From the NCBI GenBank assembly GCA_021325145.1, contig JAJPHR010000103.1, positions 1 through 64,000 of the forward strand: a stretch of 64,000 nucleotides of DNA. The letters are read 5' to 3'. This document shows, one piece after another, positions 1 through 8,700 of this stretch. This DNA comes from Verrucomicrobiota bacterium (GTDB lineage: Bacteria; Verrucomicrobiota; Verrucomicrobiia; Limisphaerales; Pedosphaeraceae). The notes under the pieces were generated by a model. It saw nothing but the letters and a program-made list of their open reading frames with translations, was not told the origin of the DNA and made no database searches. The position numbers were made by a program, and so were the translations under genes. Numbering within the stretch: position 1 is the first letter of the stretch; each line of letters begins with the position of its first letter.

Positions 1-119
1 TGCGATTCTGGCGCGTGCGCCGCTATCTCATCATTTACCGAAGCGAAGTGCGGCCGGTCCAGATCGTTCGGGTTCTGCATGGGTCTCGTGATGTGCAGGC
101 AATATTGAGCGCCGATTGA
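1..119 (+). CDS. RelE/ParE-family toxin, C-terminal end only (gene cut by window edge)
   Basis: Reading from base 3, an open frame gives 38 residues beginning RFWRVRRYLIIYR and ending VLHGSRDVQAIL-SAD before a TGA. A basic strand 'RRYLIIYR' followed by 'V.IVRVLHGSRDV..IL' is the usual C-terminal end of ParE/RelE ribonuclease or gyrase-poison toxins of type II toxin-antitoxin systems. The start, most of the toxin fold and any antitoxin lie outside the window, so neither the antitoxin class nor intactness can be judged. The call rests on a short motif and is therefore moderate. Confidence 0.6.
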   Translation, partial: RFWRVRRYLIIYRSEVRPVQIVRVLHGSRDVQAILSAD

Positions 120-200
120 ACCGAACCACTGGCGCAAACTGGTTGGATAGACTTGTCCACACCCCGGCTTGCCTGTAGAGTCCAACCCAGTTTTGCGGCC

Positions 201-1964
201 ATGAAAAAATTCCATTCCCTCACACCGCTGGTGGTTGCGTTGGTGCTTGCCGGTTGCTCCGCCAACCCGCGCACGCAGCCGCAGACACCCGGCACGGGTG
301 ACGACGCGATCTTCAACCTGATTTCCGAGGAATATCTGCGGGGCTATCTCGCGTGGCGTCCGCTGGAGGCCGTGCAGCTCGGTTTTCACGAGTACGACGG
401 CAAGCTCAAGGATTACAGCCGCGCGTCCGTCGCCGCCGAACTCGCCCGGCTCAAGGATTTTGACCGCCGGCTGGATGGCTTGCGCACGGCGGAACTCAGC
501 CCGCGCACGTTTTACGACTTTCGCATCTTGCGCGCGGGGATTCGGCGGGAATTGTTCACGTTGGAGGACATGCAAGCCTACACGCGCAATCCCATGACTT
601 ACACCGGGGCGCTGGACGTCAGCCCCTACATCAAGCGCGACTTTGCCCCGCTGGAGGAGCGGGTGCGTTCGATCATCTTCATTCTCAATCAAGCGCCGAA
701 CGTTGTGGCGGCGGCGCATGCCAACCTCGAGGACGCGCTGCCCAAGCCCTGGGTCGAAACCGCCATCGATGTCGGCGACGGTTCGGCCGACTTTTTGGAA
801 AACGACCTGATGGAGGCCGTGAAGGATTTGAAAAATCCCCCGCTCCGCGAAGCCTTCCGGGCGGCGGACGAACGCGCCGTCGCCCAAATGCGCGCCCTGG
901 TCAAATTCCTGAAGGAGGAAAAGCTGCCCCGCGCCACGAGCCAGTTTGCGCTGGGCCGCGAACGCTTCGCCAAAAGCCTGCGGGAAGGGGAGTTGATTCC
1001 GCAGACGCCGGAGCGGATTTTGGAAATTGGCCAGGCGGAATTGCATCGCGAGCAACAACTCTTCGCGGAAACCGCGGCCAAAATTGACCCGAACCGCAAG
1101 CCGATCGACGTGTTCGAGGACATCCAGCGCGACCATCCCACGGCTGAGAACTTGATTCCAGACACGCGCAAGAACCTCGAAGCGATCCGGCGTTTCGTGC
1201 AGGAACATCACCTCATCACCATCCCATCGGAAGCGCGTCCGCAAGTGGAGGAGACGCTGAAATTCGAGCGGGCCAGCAGTTTTGCCTCGATGGACAGCCC
1301 CGGCGCGTTCGAGACCCAGGCCACCGAAGCCTACTACTACGTTACGCCCGTGGAAGCGAATTGGACGCCAAAGCAAAGGGAGGATTGGCTGAGAGCGTTC
1401 AATTACTACACGACCGACGTGGTGTCCGTGCATGAAGTTTATCCCGGCCATTTCATCCAGTTTGAGTCCATGAAGCATTCCTCCGCCACGCGCGTGGAAA
1501 AAATCCTGGGCAGCTATGCGTTTGTGGAAGGCTGGGCGCATTACTCCGAGCAGATGGTGATCGACTCCGGCTACGGCGCGGATGGCCCGGGGGCCGCGAA
1601 ATACCGCCTGGCGCAACTGGATGAAGCGTTGTTGCGCTTGTGCCGCCTCTGCGTGGCGATTCAGATGCACTGCCAGGGGATGACCGTGGACGAAGCCGCG
1701 AAATTCTTTCAGGACAATTGTTACTACGGCGAAAAACCGTCGCGATCCGAAGCGATGCGCGGGACGTTCGACCCCGGTTACTGCAACTACACGCTGGGCA
1801 AATTAATGATCCTCAAGCTGCGGCAGGATTATCAAGCCCAGGAAGGCACGTCGTACTCCCTGGAAAAATTCAACGATGAAATCCTCGGTCACGGCATGCC
1901 CCCCGTGCCGCTCCTTCGCGAAATCCTGCTCAAAGATCGGCGGCTTTGGGACCAGGCGCTTTGA
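201..1964 (+). CDS. DUF885 family lipoprotein, putative zinc metallopeptidase
   Basis: A 587-residue secreted lipoprotein. The ATG at 201 is preferred over an in-frame GTG at 153 because it opens directly on a signal peptide (MKKFHSL, hydrophobic stretch, lipobox LAGC), which predicts an outer-membrane or periplasmic lipid anchor. The DUF885 hallmark HEVYPGH lies at residues 411-417 and is followed by EGWAHY (443-448); in this family the His and Glu residues of these two motifs resemble a gluzincin metal site, so peptidase activity is likely but not proven. Length fits the family. No clear Shine-Dalgarno sequence is visible. The gene stands alone between a toxin fragment and a VOC protein. 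Substrate unknown. Confidence 0.88.
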   Translation: MKKFHSLTPLVVALVLAGCSANPRTQPQTPGTGDDAIFNLISEEYLRGYLAWRPLEAVQLGFHEYDGKLKDYSRASVAAELARLKDFDRRLDGLRTAELSPRTFYDFRILRAGIRRELFTLEDMQAYTRNPMTYTGALDVSPYIKRDFAPLEERVRSIIFILNQAPNVVAAAHANLEDALPKPWVETAIDVGDGSADFLENDLMEAVKDLKNPPLREAFRAADERAVAQMRALVKFLKEEKLPRATSQFALGRERFAKSLREGELIPQTPERILEIGQAELHREQQLFAETAAKIDPNRKPIDVFEDIQRDHPTAENLIPDTRKNLEAIRRFVQEHHLITIPSEARPQVEETLKFERASSFASMDSPGAFETQATEAYYYVTPVEANWTPKQREDWLRAFNYYTTDVVSVHEVYPGHFIQFESMKHSSATRVEKILGSYAFVEGWAHYSEQMVIDSGYGADGPGAAKYRLAQLDEALLRLCRLCVAIQMHCQGMTVDEAAKFFQDNCYYGEKPSRSEAMRGTFDPGYCNYTLGKLMILKLRQDYQAQEGTSYSLEKFNDEILGHGMPPVPLLREILLKDRRLWDQAL

Positions 1965-2013
1965 GAGGGGTTCAGAAGACCAATGCAACAAAATCATTCA
2001 AGCGAGAGACCCG

Positions 2014-2057
2014 TCCTCACCCTCACCCTGGCCTTTTCCGTCCGGGAGAGGGCCGGA
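2014..2057. repeat. Degenerate CCTCACCCTGGCC-type intergenic palindromic repeat, copy 1
   Basis: The gap after the DUF885 gene contains CCTCACCCTGGCC, then a T/C-rich stretch and CCGGGAGAGGGCCGG. A second copy with the same 13-base core followed by CCCCGGGAAAGGG lies at 25844-25880. The sequence resembles the common 'CCCTCACCC...GGGAGAGGG' intergenic repeat of many bacteria. Function unknown. Confidence 0.5.
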
Positions 2058-2114
2058 GCGCGTGTGCTCCCCAAAACCAACCGCATCGCTCCGGCTCAAT
2101 AGTTGTCCCTGGCC

Positions 2115-2531
2115 ATGCTCCCCGGTCTCAAACCTCATCATATCGGTTGGGCGGTGGCTGATGTCGAATCGGCCACCGCGCTGTTCTCCGGCCTGGGTTA
2201 CACGCTCGAAGCTTCCCTCCCGGACCGCACCGATCCCAACTTCCAAGTCACCTTGCGTTTCCTGCGGCCGGCAAACGAAGGCTTGTTGATCGAACTGGTT
2301 GCCCCCACCGCGCCCGGAAGTTCCGTAAGCGCGATACTGAAACGTTCCGGTCCGGGCCCCTACCATCTCGGCTTTCGCGTCGATGATCTGGACGCCGCCG
2401 GGGCTCAACTCGCCCAACGCGGTTTCCTGCCCCTCTCCCAGCCGCACTCCGCGCCTGCGTTTGCGGGTCGGTTGATTCGTTTCTGGCGCAGTCCGGCCAT
2501 CGGCCTGATCGAATTGATCCTCTGGCCCTGA
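2115..2531 (+). CDS. VOC (glyoxalase-fold) protein, methylmalonyl-CoA epimerase-like
   Basis: A single-domain vicinal-oxygen-chelate protein of 138 residues from the ATG at 2115 (a TTG four codons upstream is possible). The two beta-alpha-beta-beta-beta halves are visible: 'HHIGWAVADVESA' at the N-terminus and 'YHLGFRVDDLDAAGAQL' in the middle. Candidate metal ligands are the His of HHIG, Glu of LIELVAP, His of YHLGF and Glu of LIELIL near the end, the spacing seen in methylmalonyl-CoA epimerases and glyoxalases. It lies 188 bases upstream of the large PKS on the same strand and could supply or edit its substrate, but VOC proteins have many activities, so this link is only inferred. Confidence 0.72.
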   Translation: MLPGLKPHHIGWAVADVESATALFSGLGYTLEASLPDRTDPNFQVTLRFLRPANEGLLIELVAPTAPGSSVSAILKRSGPGPYHLGFRVDDLDAAGAQLAQRGFLPLSQPHSAPAFAGRLIRFWRSPAIGLIELILWP

Positions 2532-2719
2532 CCCCTGACATTCAGTTCAACCGCAAGCGGTTGGATGCCTTTTAAGGTGCCGTCCATGGCATCACGTTTT
2601 TAACGTTTTTGATTGCCTTCGGCGGGGGTGGAACGTATTTAACTGTGGCTCGCGGCAGCGGCTGCGAACGTAATAATCAGAAGACTCAGGCTAGGCCAAC
2701 GGCCGGCTTGATTGTAGCA

Positions 2720-5700
2720 ATGCCCAGACCAACTCTCCATCGAGAACCCATAGCCATTATTGGCATCGGTTGCCGTTTCCCGGGCGGCGCGGACTCGCCC
2801 GAAGCCTACTGGAAAATGATGTGCGCCGAAACCGACGCCATCAGCGAAATTCCCCCGGATCGCTGGAACATCCGTGCTTTTTACGACCCAAACCCTGGCC
2901 GGGCCGGCAAGTCCATCACTAAATGGGGCGGTTTCGTGGAAGGCATCGACAAATTTGACGCCGGTTTCTTCGGAATTTCGCCCCGCGAAGCGGATTGGAT
3001 GGACCCGCAACAACGATTGCTTTTGGAGGCCAGCTGGCACGCGCTCGAGGATGGCGGACAAATCCTCGACCGGCTGCGTGGCTCGAGTACCGGCGTTTTT
3101 GCCGGCATCTCGACCATTGATTATTTCACCATGCAAAACGCTCCGGGCGAGCGGGTCCTGGCCGATATCTATACCGCCACCGGCGGGGCGCTCAGCATCG
3201 CGTCGAACCGCATCTCGTACTGCCTCGATTTCAACGGCCCCAGCATGTCCGTGGATACCGCCTGCTCCTCCGCGCTCACCGCGTTGCACGTCGCCTGCCA
3301 AAGCCTGTGGAAAGGCGATTGCACCATGGCCCTCGCCGGGGGTGTCAACGCCATCCTCAACCCGAGCCCTTATGTCGCCTTCAGCCGGATGTCCATGCTT
3401 TCGCCCGATGGACGTTGCAAGGCCTTCGACGCGAGCGCGAATGGGTTCGTTCGCAGCGAAGGCGTGGGCATGGTGCTCCTGAAACCGCTTTCAGCGGCCC
3501 AGGCCGATGGCGACCGTATTTACGCCGTCATTCGCTCCACCGCCGCCAACCAGGATGGCCGCACCAACGGCTTGACCGTGCCCAGTCCGCTTGCGCAGGA
3601 AGCGCTGGTTCGCCAGGCTTGCCGTGACGCGGGCGTCGCGCCCAGCGCCATCAAGTATATCGAAGCACACGGCACCGGCACGCCCGTGGGCGATCCCATT
3701 GAAGCGCATGCGCTCGGCTCCGCGCTCGGCGAAGGCCGGCCGGAGGACAACCCGTGCATCATGGGTTCGGTCAAAACGAACATCGGCCACCTCGAAGCCG
3801 CCGCCGGCGTCGCCGGCCTGATCAAAGTCGCCCTCGTGCTCAAGCACGGGCTTATCCCGCCCAATCTCCATTTCAAGAATCCGAATCCCAACATCGACTT
3901 CGCGAAGCTCAAACTGCGGGTCGTTCAAAAAGCCGAATCGTTCCCCGACGGCTCCGGGCCAATGCTCGCCGGCATCAATTCCTTTGGCTTCGGTGGTTCG
4001 AACGCCCATGCCATTCTCGAAGCCGCGCCGGCTCCCAAGCCGCGCAGGAATGGAGCCTCCCACAAACCCGTCCGCAAATCCCTCTTGCTGCCGCTGTCCG
4101 CCCGCAGCCCGGAATCCTTGCGGGCGATGGTGAAAAACTATCAGGCCCTTCTCTCTCACGCCGCCGCCGCGAATGGCTCCGGCCCGGATCTGTATTCCAT
4201 CTGCCGCGCTTCCGCCGTCCGCCGCACGCATCACTCGCACCGTTTGTGCGCCGTGGCCGACTCGCGCGAAGAACTGGTTGAAACCCTCGGCGCGTTCCTC
4301 AGCGGCGAGTCCAGGCCCGGCCTCACTGCCGGCCAGGCGCCCGCGGAGCCGGCCCAGCCAGTCTTCGTGTTTTCGGGCCAGGGCCCGCAGTGGTGGGGCA
4401 TGGGCCGCGAGTTGTTGCGGGAGGAACCGGTGTTCCGCGAAACCTTGCAGGAATGCGACCGCCTCTTCCGCGAATTCGGCGACTGGTCCTTGCTCGAAGA
4501 ACTGGGACGCTCGGAGAGCGAAACTCGTCTTGAACACACCGCCATCGCGCAACCCGCGATTTTTGCCGTTCAGGTTGCCCTCGCTGCGCTCTGGCAATCA
4601 TGGGGTGTGCAACCGGCCGCTGTGGCCGGCCATAGCGTCGGAGAAGTTGCCGCGGCCCATGTCGCCGGAATCCTGACGTTGCGCGAGGCCGCGCGCGTGA
4701 TTTTCCATCGCGGACGTTGCATGGACGTCACCGCGGCGGGCGGTCGCATGCTGGCAGTCGCCCTTTCGGCTCCGGAGGCAAAGCAACTGGTCGCAAAATA
4801 TTCGAACCAGATTGCCATTGCCGCTTTCAACAGCCCCGCTTCCATGACGCTTTCCGGTGAGGGAACCGCGCTCGAAGAAATTGCCCGTTCCCTGGAAGCG
4901 CGCGGGACCTTCTGCCGTTTTCTCCAGGTGAATTACGCGTTTCACAGCCGGCAAATGGATCCGGTCAAGGACGAGCTGCTGCGCTCTTTGGGCCGCGTGG
5001 AACTGACCCGCGCCAAATTACCGATGTTCTCAACCGTCACCGGACGGCTCACGGACGGACTGGAACTGGACGCGAATTACTGGTGGCGCAACGTGCGGGA
5101 ACCGGTGCGTTTCAGCACGGCCATCGATGCGTTGATCGAGCAGGGGCGGCGTGTGTTCCTCGAATTAAGCGCTCATCCCGCGCTGCTTTTTTCGATTACG
5201 GAATGCCTGGCGCACCGTTCGACTCCGGGCGTGGTCGTGCCTTCATTGCGCCGGCAGGAAAAAGAGCGCGCCGCGCTGCTTGGTTCCCTCGGCGCGTTGC
5301 ACGTGGCCGGCTCGCCGGTGAACTGGGACGGCCTCCATCCTGAAGCCGCCCCGCATGTCAACCTGCCTGCGTATCCCTGGCAGCGTGAGAAATATTGGAA
5401 CGAACCCGCCTTGACGCGGGAAGTGAGGCTGACCGCGCCGTCGCATCCATTCCTCAGCCGCAGCCTCCGCAGCGCCGACCCGGGCTGGCTTACCTGGCTC
5501 GATCCGGAGGCGATGCCTTATCTCAAGGAGCACCGGGTTTCGGGTCACAGCGTGTTTCCCGGCGCGGGCTATATCGAAACCGCTTTTGGCATGGGCCACG
5601 CTCTTTTCGGACCCGGCCCGGTGCGGGTCGAGGACGTCGATCTGCAAAAAGCGCTCTTCCTGCCCGAAAACAAGGAGGCGGTCTTCCTCCAGTCCACTTA

Positions 5701-8700
5701 CCAACCTTCCGATTCGAGCATTAAATTCGCCAGCCGGACCGATATTGAAGGCGAGACGTGGACCGAGAATGTCAAAGCCCGGCTGCGTTCCGTGCCGCAC
5801 GAGCTTCCGCCGGCTCCGGTGGATTTGGAGGCCGTCCGGCAGCGATGCCGGGCGCACGAAATTCCGGCGGAGACTGTTTATAAGGCCTACAACACAGTCG
5901 GTTTTGGCTACGGCCCCTTGTATCAGGGCGTGGAAAAAATTTGGCGTCGTGACGGCGAGGCGCTGGGGCGCATCCGCCTGCCGGAAGCGCTGCATAAAGA
6001 TGCCGGGAATTACAACATCCATCCCGCCCTGCTCGACGCCTGTTTTCACGTTCACATTTTTTCCCTGCCCGTCCGCACATATTTGGGCGTCTCGGTGCTC
6101 ATGCCCGTTTTCATCGAGCGCGTGCGCTTTTTCGCCAAACCGGGAACGGTCGTCTGGTGTCACGCCCAGGTCGTGAAATATGGCTTCGGTTTCGCCGTCT
6201 GGAACTTCCAGATCCTGGACGAGGCCGGAAACTATCTGGTCGATCTCGAAGGATTCCGCAGCCAGTCGCCGGCGGGCGGGCGCTCAACCCGCGTGGATGA
6301 TCCGGAAGACTGGCTCTATGAGCAGCATTGGAAGCTCAAGCCGCTGGACGCTCCGGTTGCGCTCCACGATGATCGTCCGTTTCTCCCGGGCAATGCCGCC
6401 ATTGCCAGCGAAGCCCGCAAAGCCACGGAAGCGCGTTCGGGCTGGGGGCGGCTTGTCCCCACAAAAGGTCCGTCGGGCGCGGCTGGCGCGCGCCTGCAAA
6501 AGCTGGAACCGCGATTGAACGCGTTGGCGCGTTTTTACATCCTCGCGGCTTTCGAGGAACTCGGCTGGCGCTTCCGGCCCGGACAGAAAATCTCGGTTGA
6601 ACTGCTCCGGAAAAAGCTGTCCATCGCACCGGCGCATCATCGCCTTGTGGACCGCTATTTCTCCTTCCTGCAAGCGGATGGAACGCTGGCGCGTTACTCC
6701 ACGCAGCGGGACGCCGGGAAGGCCGAGCCGGAATGGAAGCGGCTATTGGTGGAATTCCCTTCCGCCCATCCCGAACTGACCCTGATGCGGCGCTGCGGTT
6801 CCGTGCTGGCCCGCATTTTGTCCGGCGAACTCGACGCCTCCAAAGTCATTTCGCCGGATGGTTCACTGACCTTGCTTGAACATTTGCAGCAGGATTCCAT
6901 TTCGCACCGGGACACCAATCAATTTGTCGCGGAAGTTATTTCCGCCGCGCTCGCGAATGCGCCGATCGACCGCACCATTCGCATCCTTCAAATCGGTGGC
7001 GGCACCGGCGGTTTGACGGCCTATGTCCTGCCCAGGCTGCGAGTTGACCGGACGGAATACGTTTTTTCAGATGCCGACGAATCCCTCCTCACCAAGGCAG
7101 AACAAAAATTCTTCGAGTACCCGTTCGTTCGATTTCAAAAGCTCGAACTCGAACAACCGTTGGAGCCGCAGGGCCTCAAACCCGGCACGTTCGATCTCGT
7201 GCTGGTTTCCGCCGCGCGCGAGCTTGCCAATCCACAAGCTGCGCTGGCAAGTATTCGGCCGCTCCTCGCTTCGGACGGTTTGCTTTTGCTTTTGGAGCGA
7301 ACCCGGCCGCCTGCGTGGTTCGAATTCGTATTCGGCCTGTTGCCGGCCTGGCACTGTGGGGAATCTTCCCGCACGCAATCGAATGGAACTCCGGGTTGTC
7401 ACAGCGCCGATTGGCCTGGCCGCCTGGCTCAAGCCGGCTTCGAGTGCCTGGAAACCGTGGCCATTCCCGCGACGGCGCTCGCGACCGGAACGGAATTATT
7501 CCTGGGACGCGCGCCCGCAATCGTTCCCCAACGCACGGCCGGCGAGCTCCCAAAAAACTCCAAGCCAGACACTTGGCTGGTTTTTGCTGACCGTGGTGGT
7601 TTCGCAGAAGAGTTGGCTGATTTGCTGACCGCTCGCGGTGATCGCCCGGTATTGGTGTTCTCCGGCGCGGCCTATCAGCGTCTCGCGGCGGATCGTTTCG
7701 AACTGGCGTCCTCGTCCGGTGCGGAGATGTCGAGATTGTTCACCGACTTGCGCGGCCTCGATTCAAAACCGCTCGCCGGGATAATTCATCTTTGGAGTCT
7801 CGATTTTGCGTCTCCCGAATGCGTGGACGGCCCGGCGCTTTTGCGCGCGGAGGCCGAGACGTGCCACAGCACGCTTCATCTCCTCCAATCCCTCTCGCAG
7901 GAAAACGCCGCGGGCTCGCCTCCGCTCTGGTTGGTGACCCGGGGTGCGCAGGCGGTGCATCCACACAAGACGGTGGCCTGCGCAGCCGCGGCGATCATCG
8001 GCCTGGGCCGAACCATCATCAGCGAGTATCGGCATATCCGCTGCCGGTTGGTCGATCTGACGCCGGGCGGAGCGGACACCGATGCGCGCTTGTTATTGCA
8101 GGAACTTGGCTCGAAGGACGCCGAAACGGAAGTGGCGTTCCAAGGATACGCGCGCCATGTGAATCGCCTGGGTCGGACCAAATTGATCGAGCACGTGCCC
8201 GCGCACCAGCCAAAGCGAGCTGGATCGCGCGGAAGCGGCTTCGGCTATCGTCTGGAGATTCCCAATCCCGGTGTCATCGACCAACTCACTTTCCGGGAAG
8301 TCCCACGCCGCAAGCCCCGGGCGGGCGAGGTGGAAATCGAGATTTGCGCCGCCGCGCTGAATTTCCGGGACGTCATGAAGGCGCTGGGAATTTATCCGTC
8401 CGAAAGCGACCTTGACTTGCTTGTGGGGGATGAATGTGCGGGCCGCGTCGTGGCGGTTGGCAAGGGCGTCAAGCAGTTCCGCGTCGGCGACGAAGTCGTG
8501 GCCAGCGGTCTCGGTTGCTTTGCGTCGCACCTGACGGTGCCTGCGCTGGCGGTCATGCCCAAGCCTGCCCGCATCAGTTTTGAAGAAGCGGTCACCATTC
8601 CCGTGGCATTCATGACTGCGTGGTATGCGCTGCACCACCTGGGGCACATCCGCAAAGGTGAAAAGATCCTGATCCAGGCTGCGACCGGCGGCGTGGGGCT

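Noticed and set aside
2609..2719. Upstream extension of the PKS from a TTG codon
   Set aside because: The 37 added residues have no KS homology or ordered docking-domain pattern, and an ATG stands directly before the KS domain.
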